Assembly: GCA_963205025.1 (NCBI GenBank)
Contig: CAUJHO010000001.1
Coordinates: 1-64,000 of the forward strand
Direction of reading: 5' to 3'
Origin: Pseudomonadota bacterium
GTDB taxonomy: Bacteria; Pseudomonadota; Alphaproteobacteria; Caulobacterales; Caulobacteraceae
Length of the DNA: 64,000 bases
Shown here: positions 37,837-47,762 of the stretch, in pieces
How the letters are laid out: every line of letters begins with the position of its first letter
Position numbering within the stretch: the stretch's first letter is position 1
Position numbers and translations under genes: made by a program
The notes under the pieces: generated by a model
What the model was told of the DNA's origin: nothing
Seen by the model: the letters and a program-made list of their open reading frames with translations, nothing else
Database searches by the model: none

Positions 37837-38125
37837 TCAGGGAACATGCTCTGCCACCCCGTCGTCGGGCAGGCCCATGTCCGTGCGCCAGTCCTGGCGA
37901 TAGAGCTTCAGCATGGCGGCATCCATCACGCCCAGGGTGCGCAACCGTCCATCCTCGTGCCACAGCGGCAGGTCCAGCCCCCGCGCCTCCAGCCGGGCGC
38001 GATCTTGGCCACGGCATCGGCTCCGCAATGATGCGCTCGCCATTCCAGCACAAAACCAATGTGCCACAGGGGAACCGACCCCAGGTCCCCCGACATCATT
38101 GCCGCCGCCAACGTGGCCTCGCTAT
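37837..38125 (-). pseudogene. Frameshifted remnant of an unknown gene
   Basis: Coding-like sequence can be followed on the minus strand only by changing frame twice: SGDLGSVPLWHIGFVL in one frame, then NGERIIAE in a second, then LDLPLWHEDGRLRTLGVMD and LYRQDWRTDMGLPDDGVAEHVP to the stop at 37837. No family is recognised. It lies directly behind the DpnI-like remnant and fills most of the 315 bp between it and putP. There is no other gene in this stretch. Confidence 0.45.
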
Positions 38126-38394
38126 CCCAACCCGATGCGCCGATCGGTCCCGCGCCCGCCGAATGAAAGCCAGCCCCTGTCCCGCAAGACCTGAAGCTGC
38201 TGCCTGATCTTGGGTCGAACGTTGTGGTTGTCGGGGTAAAGGGCCGACAACCGCGCCGCGCTACAGGACGGGCAAAACAAATGCGCCGAGACCCAGCCTT
38301 CGGATAGGGCGCGGACTTTCTGGGTCGACCCCTTGAAGACGGCCTGTTGCTCAGCGAAGCCGGGATTGCTCCAGTGGTGGTCGATCTCCGCCAT
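38122..38394 (-). pseudogene. Internally deleted DpnI-like endonuclease
   Basis: The open frame of 90 residues (MAEIDHHWSNPGF...) joins the two ends of a DpnI-type protein. The front (TQKVRALSEGWVSAHLFCPSC) matches the N-terminus of DpnI with the first CxxC of its zinc site. The back (KIRQQLQVLRDRGWLSFGGRG) matches the winged-helix domain of DpnI, which reads G-methyl-A-T-C. The middle, with the second CxxC and the PD-(D/E)xK catalytic residues, is absent, so it cannot cut DNA. The ATG overlaps the cyclase stop (TGATG), so it was cotranscribed with it. A shortened DNA-binding protein is the alternative. Confidence 0.75.
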
Positions 38395-39521
38395 CAAGAG
38401 GACTTGTCGTCCGAGTCTTCCTCTTGAAATTTAGAAAGTAGGCCCAGAATCACGCTGACCCGTTCCTGCCATTTATCTTCGTCTACAGGTTGATCAATGC
38501 CTAGATCGGCCCCCTCTGCAGGTCCTTCAGAGGCCGAGTCATCCTCCAAGTAAAAGTTCTTTATCAAGTTTGAGTGTAGTTCGTCCCACCACTCAGGTTT
38601 CTTGGATATCTGCTGCTCCGTTGGGCTCTGTATGAATGGACGATGAGTGTATATGTCGTGTTCTTCGTAAAAAGCGTCACAATATCGTCTAATATCGTCA
38701 CGAGCCGCTTCGCGGTGACCTGTTAGCCTGTCTTCATGATAGTCAATTGAGTCTTCTTTGCTGAGATCTATCCAGAAAAGAGGATAGTTAACGCCACCAA
38801 GCACTCCTTTGAGTGGGCGAGAGCCGTCATAGAATATTCGAAAATCTCCAATCAGCCCGCTTTGGGTGGGGCTTGTTAGAGCCAGTATGTAGGGAATCCC
38901 GACGCTCAAAACAAATTTCCGAGGCGTCGCGTAACTCGCTACCCGGAAGCCGATATCTATCGATGGCCCGACGTAATCTATCGAAAGTTGGCTGCTTTCT
39001 GTGTTAGCATAATGCTCGTTGAGAAGTAAGCCGCTAGATTTATTGTAGTCGTCTTGATTTTCGAGTTCTTCTTTATGTGAAAGAACCACTTCCTTGTTTC
39101 GAACGGGAAATCCAGCAAGCCAAGCTGCGCACTTGATATCGAGGCTAGAATTACGAAGTTTGACGAAGTTCCTCATCTCTTCGACAGCCTCTACCCAACA
39201 GTGGAGGGTCACGGCAAGTTGCCGGTGATCAGTTAGGACTTTCTCGAAAATTACCTCGTCGCCAATTGTCTTCCAAAGCTCAGGCTCATCTCCGAAGCAA
39301 TCGTCATTGTCAGGCCACTTCCCCCGTCGTTCAGCCCAACACTGCGAAAGGGATTGGCGGGCTACTACGTAGAAGCCCTGAATTACGGAAAACCACGCGT
39401 AGTGCTTTCGCAAGTCGCCGACATCGACCGGGCCACGTGTCTGCTTTAGCGCGGTTGAACCTACAATGTCAGCACTGAGAAACAGCCTCAGTCTAGGTCG
39501 CAGAAACTCAGGACACTCCAC
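38394..39521 (-). CDS. Pycsar-like class III nucleotidyl cyclase
   Basis: A stand-alone 375-residue cyclase with no membrane or sensor domain. LRLFLSADIVGSTALK (11-26) carries the first metal-binding Asp, D18; ELWKTIGDEVIFE (81-93) carries the second, D88; GPSIDIGFRVAS (185-196) fits the region with the catalytic Asn/Arg pair, with R193 as candidate. The sequence pattern resembles pyrimidine cyclases (PycC) of Pycsar, which make cUMP or cCMP on phage infection and activate an effector. An ordinary adenylate cyclase is less likely because of this pattern and the context. The gene is AT-rich against its neighbours, suggesting transfer. It lies 6 bp after the peptidase gene and overlaps the DpnI-like remnant. 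Confidence 0.75.
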   Translation of the reverse strand: MECPEFLRPRLRLFLSADIVGSTALKQTRGPVDVGDLRKHYAWFSVIQGFYVVARQSLSQCWAERRGKWPDNDDCFGDEPELWKTIGDEVIFEKVLTDHRQLAVTLHCWVEAVEEMRNFVKLRNSSLDIKCAAWLAGFPVRNKEVVLSHKEELENQDDYNKSSGLLLNEHYANTESSQLSIDYVGPSIDIGFRVASYATPRKFVLSVGIPYILALTSPTQSGLIGDFRIFYDGSRPLKGVLGGVNYPLFWIDLSKEDSIDYHEDRLTGHREAARDDIRRYCDAFYEEHDIYTHRPFIQSPTEQQISKKPEWWDELHSNLIKNFYLEDDSASEGPAEGADLGIDQPVDEDKWQERVSVILGLLSKFQEEDSDDKSS

Positions 39522-39527
39522 GGCTGG

Positions 39528-40061
39528 TTAAGCCAGCCCGAGTTGGCGCGCGCGAATCTCAGCGGCGGGTAGCGACACATCTAGTTCGGCCGCAACTGCA
39601 GCCACGTTCCGCAGTCTTTGAAAGGCTTCGCGGAAATGCGCTTCAGGCATCAGAAATCCAGAGGCAAACCAGTTCGCCTCCCACTCAACCCGCTCTGATC
39701 CCTTCCTCAGCGCATACATCCGCTCGGGCGGATTTTCGCCATGAGAGTGCTTCCAGACGTAGTGAAGAACGTAGTGACCTAGCTCGTGAGCGATCGTAAA
39801 CCGGTCACGCACTCCGCTGGTGTGAGCGGGCACTATAATCCGAAAGTCGTCATGCGCGTCCACGTAAAGACTGCCGGACCGCTCCGGATCTTCCATGAGC
39901 GTATCCTGAACGGTTACGGTGCCCCCGATGCGTTCAACCAATGCATGGATGTCGTCGCCCGGCTTATGCTCTAGCTGGTTGGCAACGGACTCGGCCAAGC
40001 TGTAGACCTGCCGCTTTGGGAGGAAGCAGGGAGTGGCTTCTTCATATCCCGCGATGCGCAT
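39528..40061 (-). CDS. ImmA/IrrE-family metallopeptidase
   Basis: From ATG 40061 (MRIAGYEEATPCFLPKRQVY) it has 177 residues; a TTG at 40103 would extend it by 14. The M78 zinc site is complete: H92-E-L-G-H96 (FTIAHELGHYVLH) and a third ligand, E128, in EWEANWFASGFLMP. Family members cleave a partner repressor: ImmA cuts ImmR, IrrE cuts DdrO. No XRE-type partner is encoded next to it; the only partner is the cyclase gene 6 bp downstream. AT-rich like the cyclase. The pair may be a signal-and-effector unit, which is inference. Confidence 0.85.
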   Translation of the reverse strand: MRIAGYEEATPCFLPKRQVYSLAESVANQLEHKPGDDIHALVERIGGTVTVQDTLMEDPERSGSLYVDAHDDFRIIVPAHTSGVRDRFTIAHELGHYVLHYVWKHSHGENPPERMYALRKGSERVEWEANWFASGFLMPEAHFREAFQRLRNVAAVAAELDVSLPAAEIRARQLGLA

Positions 40062-40152
40062 GACGGTGGTGATTCTCCGCTCGTGGATCGGAACGTAACA
40101 CAAACGACGTTAACAATCCACCAATGTTCGCGGTATGTTCCGCAAAGTGCTC

Positions 40153-42474
<2,322 letters not shown>

Positions 42475-42559
42475 GAACGCCAATGTAGGGCGCGCGGGGG
42501 CGGAGGGCTAGGTGGGGGCACCGCCTTGACGAATCGCGCCCCGGGGGAGGTCATGGGGG

Positions 42560-43309
42560 ATGGTGCGCGGATGCAGACCCTGGGCGACGGTGGCCGTGCT
42601 GGCGCTGTTGGCGGCGTGTGGCGGGCCGAGGTATGCGCCGGGGCCAGGGCCGACCCCGCCGGTTCAACCGACCCGGCCGACCTCTCCGGGCGGGCAAGGC
42701 AGCGGCCTGATCAATCAGCGGGTCGACGACCGGACCATGGACCGGATCACCGCGGCGGTCGGCAACTATCGGCAGTGTTTTTCCGAACTGGCGGCGGCGC
42801 GGGTCGACTTCAGCCCGATGCCGGACCGCGACGACGGCACCGGCTGTGCCTATGTCGATGCCGGGCTGGTGACGGTGGACTGGGGCACGGTGGCGCGGCT
42901 GAGCCCGGCGCAGCCGCTGCTGAGTTGTCCGGCGGCCCTGGCCATGTCGATCTGGCGGCGCCAGGTGGTCGAGCCGGCGGCACGCGACATCTTTGGCTCG
43001 GATGTGGTCCAGATCGATCTGATGGGGGCCTATTCGTGCCGCAATGTGAACGGCGCGGCGACGGGCCGGCGCAGCGCCCACGCGCGGGCCAATGCGCTGG
43101 ACTTCGGCGGGGTGCGCCTGCGCAACGGGCGGCGCATCACGGTTCAGGCCGGCTGGTCCGGGGCCGAGGACGAGGCCCGGTTCCTCAGGCGGGTGCGCGA
43201 CGAAAGCTGCCGGATCTACGGCACGGTGCTCAGCCCCGACTACAACGCCGCCCACCGTGACCACCTGCACCTGGAAATCCGCGAGGCGACCTGGACCATG
43301 TGCCGTTAA
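42560..43309 (+). CDS. Extensin-like family lipoprotein
   Basis: The product has 249 residues. The signal peptide ends in a lipobox (LLAAC, C20), followed by a Pro/Gly-rich linker. The C-terminal domain has CAYVDAGLVTVDW, SCRNVNG..TGRRSAHARANALDFGGVRLRNG and AAHRDHLHLEI; the SAHARANALD and HRDHLHLE parts fit the metal-site pattern of extensin-like/peptidase M15-like domains, so a role in peptidoglycan is possible. It is preceded by GGGGAGG. Its stop overlaps the stop of the convergent marR-type gene by 4 nt. Confidence 0.85.
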   Translation: MVRGCRPWATVAVLALLAACGGPRYAPGPGPTPPVQPTRPTSPGGQGSGLINQRVDDRTMDRITAAVGNYRQCFSELAAARVDFSPMPDRDDGTGCAYVDAGLVTVDWGTVARLSPAQPLLSCPAALAMSIWRRQVVEPAARDIFGSDVVQIDLMGAYSCRNVNGAATGRRSAHARANALDFGGVRLRNGRRITVQAGWSGAEDEARFLRRVRDESCRIYGTVLSPDYNAAHRDHLHLEIREATWTMCR

Positions 43310-43800
43310 GCGGCTTCCAGCGACATCGCCAGCTTTGCCAGCAGGCCTGAGAGGGTTTCGATCTCCGCGTCGGTGAGGGCCGACAGTATCTGACTTTCGA
43401 GGGCCATATCCTGTCGGAACAGGATTTCGGTGAGCGTCCGCCCGGCTTCGGTCAGCTGAACGCGTTTTGAGCGCGCGTCTTCGGGGCAGGGAATACGCCG
43501 GACCCAGCCGGCCTTCTCCAGTCGAAGCAGACGGTCGGTCAGGCCGCCGGACGAGATCATCAGGGACCTGAACAGCTCGGTGGGGCGCTGGCTGTAGGGC
43601 GCGCCGGCGCGCAGCAGAGTGGCCAGCACATCGAACTCGCCACTGTCCAGCCCGTGCTCGGCAAACAGGGCCTCGATGCGGGGGCGGGCCGCCAGGGTGA
43701 TCCAGCGGGCGCGTCCCAGCACCGCCATGCCGCGTGTGTCGAGGTCGGGCAGTTCCTTGCGCCATTGGGCCTGACGCCGGCCGGTCCGATCCTGATCCAT
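43306..43800 (-). CDS. MarR-family regulator
   Basis: A 164-residue winged-helix regulator with the family pattern GLDSGEFDVLATLLRAG...RPTELFRSLMISSGGLTDRLLRLEKAGWVRRIPCPEDARSKRVQLTEAGR. It reads away from the MBL-fold and cupin genes and has two palindromes between its start and theirs, so it probably represses both itself and them, released by a small ligand. Ligand unknown. Confidence 0.92.
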   Translation of the reverse strand: MDQDRTGRRQAQWRKELPDLDTRGMAVLGRARWITLAARPRIEALFAEHGLDSGEFDVLATLLRAGAPYSQRPTELFRSLMISSGGLTDRLLRLEKAGWVRRIPCPEDARSKRVQLTEAGRTLTEILFRQDMALESQILSALTDAEIETLSGLLAKLAMSLEAA

Positions 43801-43811
43801 GGCTGTTCCGG

Positions 43812-43856
43812 TTATCTTGACATCGAGATAAAGCGATATATCTTGATCTCAAGATA
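43812..43856. promoter_or_regulatory. Two palindromic operators of the MarR regulator
   Basis: The first, TTATCTTGA-CA-TCGAGATAA (43812-43831), has 9-base arms with one mismatch. The second, TATCTTGA-TC-TCAAGATA (43839-43856), has perfect 8-base arms. Their centres are 26 bp apart, in the divergent 90-bp promoter region; the shared half-site is TATCTTGA. The length and placement fit MarR binding sites. Confidence 0.75.
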
Positions 43857-43890
43857 AATCGTCCGTGGCGAAGATCAAGGGAGATGAGAG

Positions 43891-44721
43891 ATGAGTCCGT
43901 CATTCGATACGCGGGCAGGCTGCTGGTCCTGTGAAACCTGCGGGGTGCAACAGCCGCCGTCAGACACGCCCCCGCTGCGCTGCGTGATCTGCGAGGACGA
44001 GCGCCAGTACGTCGGCTGGTCCGGCCAGCGGTGGGTGGAGCGTGCGGCGCTCGTCGGCATGCAGACGACGCAGATGGAAGAGACGCACGGCGTCACGACC
44101 CTGGTGCTGTCGCCCGGCATTGCCATCAATCAGCGCGCCTTCCTGATCCCGACGCCGCAAGGCCAGATCCTGTGGGAGTGTCTGGCGGCGGTGACGCCCG
44201 ATGCGCTGGCGGCGATCCGGGCGAGAGGTCCCGTGCGCGCCATCGCCATCTCGCATCCGCATTTCTATGGAGCCATGGCCGACTGGAGCGAGGCCCTGTG
44301 AGGTGTGCCGGTCTATGTGCATAGGGCGGACGCGGCCTGGATCCAGCGCCGGCCCGACAATCTGGTGCTGTGGTCGGAGGATCGGCTGGCGCTGACCGAC
44401 GAGGTCGAGCTGGTGCATCTGGCCGGCCATTTCGCCGGCAGTACGGGCCTGTGGTGGAAGACCGGGCCGCGACCAGGCGGGGCGCTGTTCCCGGGCGACG
44501 CGGTGCAGGTGTCCAGCGACCGGCGCTTCGCGTCCTTCATGTACAGCTATCCGAACCACATCCCGCTGGGGCCGGACGCCTTGTCGGACCTTCGCGGGCG
44601 GGTCGAGGCCATGGCCTTTGAGGATGTGTTCGGCTTCAGCCCCGGTCGCGAGATGATCGGCGATGCCCGTACCAAGCTGACCGCCTCATTCGACCGCTAT
44701 GCGCGCGCCATCGCGGCGTGA
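43891..44721 (+). pseudogene. MBL-fold hydrolase interrupted by an in-frame TGA
   Basis: A strong RBS (GGGAGATGAGAG) precedes ATG 43891. The first 136 codons give SPSFDTRAGCWSCETCG... up to ISHPHFYGAMADWSEAL, with Zn-ribbon-like CxxC pairs. A TGA at 44299-44301 then interrupts the frame, and the same frame continues GVPVYVHRADAAWIQRRPDN with LAGHFAGST and FPGDAVQV, the later metal motifs of an MBL hydrolase, to the stop at 44721. The parts would make one protein of about 275 residues, so a nonsense mutation is the simplest reading; a sequencing error or a tolerated stop is possible. Confidence 0.8.
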
Positions 44722-44746
44722 TCCGAACTCGAAGAGGAGATGTGCC

Positions 44747-45193
44747 ATGACACACGATCAGCCCGCCCTGAACCCCGAGACGATTCCCTGGGTGCCCCTG
44801 AGGCAAGGGCTGTCGATGCGACCGCTGAGGTTTGAGCGGTCGGGCTATTCGCTGCAACTGCGCCTGGAACCGGGCACAAGGATCGGCCCGCATCGCCACA
44901 CGGGGCCGGTTCATGCCTTGAACCTGAGCGGTGCGCGCCGCCTGATCGAGGCGGACGAGATCGTCGAGCCGGGGGACTTTGTCTATGAGCCCGCCGGCAA
45001 CACCGACAGCTGGGAGTGTTTCGGCGATGCGCCCTGCGTGGTCCAGATCACCCTGAGAGGGCGGGTCGAATATCTGGATGACGCCGGCGCGGTCATCGAC
45101 CATTCCGACAGCCAGACGGCCGAGGTCGCCTATCGGGCTCACTGCGCCTCCTTGGGCATCGCACCTGATGAGCGGATCATCGGTTCGCAGTGA
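44747..45193 (+). CDS. Cupin-domain protein (dihydroxyacetophenone dioxygenase-like)
   Basis: From ATG 44747 (MTHDQPALNPETIPWVPLRQG, RBS AGGAGA) it has 148 residues. The cupin core shows PGTRIGPHRHTGPVHALNLSG and VEPGDFVYEPAGNTDSWECFG with His residues that may hold a metal. It resembles 2,4'-dihydroxyacetophenone dioxygenase-family cupins, but the substrate is unproven. It lies 25 bp behind the broken MBL-fold gene in the same transcript and is probably under the MarR regulator. Confidence 0.78.
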   Translation: MTHDQPALNPETIPWVPLRQGLSMRPLRFERSGYSLQLRLEPGTRIGPHRHTGPVHALNLSGARRLIEADEIVEPGDFVYEPAGNTDSWECFGDAPCVVQITLRGRVEYLDDAGAVIDHSDSQTAEVAYRAHCASLGIAPDERIIGSQ

Positions 45194-45224
45194 GACAGGA
45201 TGAGGTAGCGATCTTTGCGCCGCT

Positions 45225-45349
45225 CATCCCCGCGAAAGCGGGAATCCAGTGCTTTGGGTGACCTGTCGGTGCTGAACCTCGCTCTGACTGGAGTCCAGGA
45301 CCGCCCGCGTTGCGATGGACAGACCTGGATCCCCGCTTTCGCGGGGATG
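45225..45349. repeat. Inverted repeat, CCCCGC-AAAGCGGG type
   Basis: CATCCCCGCGAAAGCGGGAATCCAG (45225-45249, shown in shortened form here: CATCCCCGC...ATCCAG) returns inverted at 45325-45349 (CTGGATCCCC...GGGGATG) with one or two differences; each arm is itself a small palindrome (CCCGCGAAAGCGGG). Intergenic repeats of this kind are widespread in alphaproteobacterial genomes. It fills the gap between the cupin gene and the convergent DUF1428 gene and could terminate both. Confidence 0.75.
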
Positions 45350-45377
45350 CGCGGAAGCGTTTACCTGACCCCTATCC

Positions 45378-45728
45378 TCAGCTTTCGGCGATGGTGTCGA
45401 AGGCCCCGAAGATCATGCGCTTGCCGTCGAACGGCATGTCCATGCCGCCCATCGGACCCTCAGGGTCCATCAGGATGGCCCAGGCGGCGTCGCGGGTGGC
45501 CTTGTCGGGCCAGGCGATCCAGCCGACCGCGACCGTCTCGCCGTCCTTCAGGGCGACGGCCTTCTTGAAGTCGGTGACCTGGCCGTCGGGAATGTCGTCC
45601 CCCCAGGTGTCGATGACCTGCAGCGCGCCGTGCTCGCGGAAGATCTTTCCGGTCTTCTTGGCAAAGGCGATGTAGGCGTCCTTGCCGTCGCTGGGGGCGG
45701 CGGCGACGCTGATGTCGAAATAGGTCAT
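45378..45728 (-). CDS. DUF1428-family protein
   Basis: The product has 116 residues. The ferredoxin-like-fold pattern is typical: MTYFDISVAAAP..KDAYIAFAKKTGKIFREHGALQVIDTWGDD and W.DKATRDAAWAILMD...PFDGKRMIFGAF. Function unknown; such proteins often sit with VOC-fold or stress genes. It is 24 bp downstream of the VOC gene on the same strand. Confidence 0.88.
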   Translation of the reverse strand: MTYFDISVAAAPSDGKDAYIAFAKKTGKIFREHGALQVIDTWGDDIPDGQVTDFKKAVALKDGETVAVGWIAWPDKATRDAAWAILMDPEGPMGGMDMPFDGKRMIFGAFDTIAES

Positions 45729-45752
45729 GGGTATCTCCTTGAATGAGGGGGG

Positions 45753-46244
45753 TCAGCCGGCCGCGTCAGCGGCGGCCAGGATGGCGGCGATGTCGAGCTT
45801 CTTCATCGTCATCATGGCTTCAAAGCCGGCTTTGGTGCGGGCGGGATTGGTGTCGTGATGCAGGTCCATCAGGACGCGCGGCGTGATCTGCCAGCTGACA
45901 CCCCAGCGATCCCGGCACCAGCCGCACATGCTTTCAGAGCCGCCATTGCCGACGATGGCGTCCCACAGGCGATCGGTTTCGGCCTGGTCCTCGGAGGTGA
46001 TCAGGAAGGACACGGCCTCGGTCTGGGGGAAGCGCGGGCCACCATTGAGGCCCAGGAAGGCCTGGCCGGCGAGGGTGAACTCCACCATCAGCTCCTCGCC
46101 CGCCGGGGTGGACGGATTGTCGGTGGGGCTGAGCGCCACATGGTCGATGCGGCTGTCGGGCAGGCCGAGCGAGACATAGAACTCGGCTGCGGCGCGGGCC
46201 TGTCCGAGGTCGTACCAGATGCAGGGGCGGATCTTGTGGGTCAT
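45753..46244 (-). CDS. VOC-family protein, PhnB-like
   Basis: The product has 163 residues with two VOC half-modules. The PhnB/3-demethylubiquinone-like motifs are CIWYDLGQARAAAEFYVSL, FLGLNGGPRFPQTEAVSFLI, CGWCRDRWGVSWQITPRVLMD and a family-typical C-terminal helix (AMMTMKKLDIAAI). Metal ligands and substrate are not clear. First gene of a two-gene unit with DUF1428. Confidence 0.87.
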   Translation of the reverse strand: MTHKIRPCIWYDLGQARAAAEFYVSLGLPDSRIDHVALSPTDNPSTPAGEELMVEFTLAGQAFLGLNGGPRFPQTEAVSFLITSEDQAETDRLWDAIVGNGGSESMCGWCRDRWGVSWQITPRVLMDLHHDTNPARTKAGFEAMMTMKKLDIAAILAAADAAG

Positions 46245-46266
46245 GGCGAAGGGCTCGGTAGGGTTC

Positions 46267-46301
46267 AGGTTCTAGGTTCTAGGTTCTAGGTTCTAGGTTC
46301 C
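46267..46301. repeat. Five tandem copies of a 7-bp unit
   Basis: AGGTTCT is repeated at 46267, 46274, 46281 and 46288, with a fifth copy AGGTTCC at 46295. About 86 bp further on, 46389-46402 holds the inverse AGAACCT twice, so the arms could pair. Found upstream of the VOC gene, in the 265-bp gap before the gene at 46510, which shows nothing else I can name. Confidence 0.8.
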
Positions 46302-46509
46302 AGGGAGTGGGGTGGTGGGACCAGCATCGGGGGCGCAAGGCCGATCTCCCGGATCAATAGCGCGCCTGACCTCTATGCCCTATTCCCTAGAACCTAGAAC
46401 CTTTGCTCCAGGCCTGCCGCGCGCACGGGGCGAGGCTGAACAGCAGGTTCCGGTCGCCATACCGCCCAAGGCGGGCTAGCCTCTCGACCGGATCGGGAGG
46501 AGGTCGACG

Positions 46510-47130
46510 ATGAACTGGATGAACCTGGCGCGGGCGGCGAAGGTCATCGCCCTGGTGCTGTTTCTCACGCCGTGGCTGGTGGTGTCCTGCGAGAGCAGCC
46601 CGCTGATCGAGGCGTCGGGACTGGATCTGATCCTCGGCGATGTAGAACCGTCGGATCAAAGCATGATGGGTGGCTTCATGGGATCGGCGGAGGTTCAGGT
46701 CGAAGCTGGCGATCAGTCGCCGGCCGATCAGTCCCTGAATGGCGCGCGCTGGTGGGCCTTGGCGGGGGCCGTTCTGATCGCGCTGGGTCTGGTTCTCGGG
46801 TTCGTCCTGCGTCCGGCCCGGGCGGCGGCAATGGGGGCGGTGGCGGCAGGCGTCCTGGCCCTGGCCGCATTGGGCGGTGGCATGGCCTGGACCGATCACG
46901 CCTTCGATGAAGAGAAGCGCCAGGCGCTGGAGGCGCAGCCGGGCGGCGATACCGAGATGGATCAGTTCGGGCGCAACATGGCGGCCGGTGTCGCGGCTGC
47001 GATCCAGATGGAGGTCAAGCCGGGTTACTGGGGCACACTGGCGGCCCTGGGTCTAAGCGTCCTGGCGGCCTTCATGGCCATGAACGGGGCGGGGATGCCA
47101 CGCATCACCCTGGGGCCGGGCAACAACTAG
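46510..47130 (+). CDS. Membrane protein of unknown function
   Basis: The product has 206 residues. Helices lie at about 8-27, 78-99, 101-122 and 175-195. The first ends in WLVVSCESSP, which could be a membrane-anchored start. A glycine-rich and acidic soluble loop lies between helices 1 and 2. No family is recognised. RBS GGGAGGAGG upstream. The mscS-like gene follows after 9 bp. Confidence 0.7.
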   Translation: MNWMNLARAAKVIALVLFLTPWLVVSCESSPLIEASGLDLILGDVEPSDQSMMGGFMGSAEVQVEAGDQSPADQSLNGARWWALAGAVLIALGLVLGFVLRPARAAAMGAVAAGVLALAALGGGMAWTDHAFDEEKRQALEAQPGGDTEMDQFGRNMAAGVAAAIQMEVKPGYWGTLAALGLSVLAAFMAMNGAGMPRITLGPGNN

Positions 47131-47139
47131 GCGGGCGAC

Positions 47140-47742
47140 GTGACGCATCTTCTTGAACAGGCGGTGGCCCTTTTCAATCCGGCGACGGTGCAGGGGGCGC
47201 TATTGCTGGCGCTGGTGCTGCTGCTGGCTGGATCTGTCGGGGCCAACCTGATCCATCGAACCCTGCGCGAGGTGATCCTGCACGACCACGCACAGCGGAT
47301 CGACCAGATCGCCCTGTCTTTCCTGAGCCGACTGCTGGTCCTGGCGATGTGGCTGCTGCTGGCAACCGCCTATGCCCATCTGGTGCCGGCCCTGAACCGG
47401 CTGGGATCGGCCCTGCTGGCCGGGGTCGGCCTGGCCTCGGTGGTGATCGGATTTGCGGCCCAGACGACGTTGGGCAATCTCGTCTCCGGGATCAGCCTGG
47501 TGCTCTACAAACCCTTCAGGAAGGGGGATCGGCTGTCGGTCATGGCCCCGACGGCCGACCAGTGCGAGATCGGCGTGGTTGAGGACATCACCCTGGGCTT
47601 CACCACGCTGAAGACCGACGACGGACGCATGATCATCATCGCCAACGGGGCCATGGCCCAGCAGGCGATGATCAAATGGCCGGTCGCCAAGGTGCCACCT
47701 GCGGATCCGGTGAAGCTGCTTGGAAAAAAGGCCGCGTCCTAG
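47140..47742 (+). CDS. Short MscS-family channel-like protein
   Basis: The product has 200 residues from GTG 47140. Three hydrophobic helices are followed by the MscS pore helix and beta domain: GLASVVIGFAAQTTLGNLVSGISLVLYKPFRKGD, then VVEDITLGFTTLKTDDGRMIIIANGAM. The usual large C-terminal chamber domain is missing; the protein ends shortly after the beta domain. It is thus a minimal mechanosensitive channel. A second, longer MscS-type gene is at 54321. Confidence 0.85.
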   Translation: MTHLLEQAVALFNPATVQGALLLALVLLLAGSVGANLIHRTLREVILHDHAQRIDQIALSFLSRLLVLAMWLLLATAYAHLVPALNRLGSALLAGVGLASVVIGFAAQTTLGNLVSGISLVLYKPFRKGDRLSVMAPTADQCEIGVVEDITLGFTTLKTDDGRMIIIANGAMAQQAMIKWPVAKVPPADPVKLLGKKAAS

Positions 47743-47762
47743 AGCAGGCTTCAGATCAGGCT

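Noticed and set aside
38394..39521. Ordinary adenylate cyclase of catabolite control
   Set aside because: There is no sensor, membrane or HAMP domain, the motif pattern is that of stand-alone defence cyclases, and the composition and neighbours are accessory.
37807..40152. Prophage or transposon remnant as source of the island
   Set aside because: No integrase, transposase, tRNA target or flanking direct repeat was found; the edges are simple boundaries with core genes.
44299..44301. TGA as selenocysteine codon
   Set aside because: No SECIS-like hairpin was recognised just after it, and the family does not use selenocysteine at this place as far as I know.
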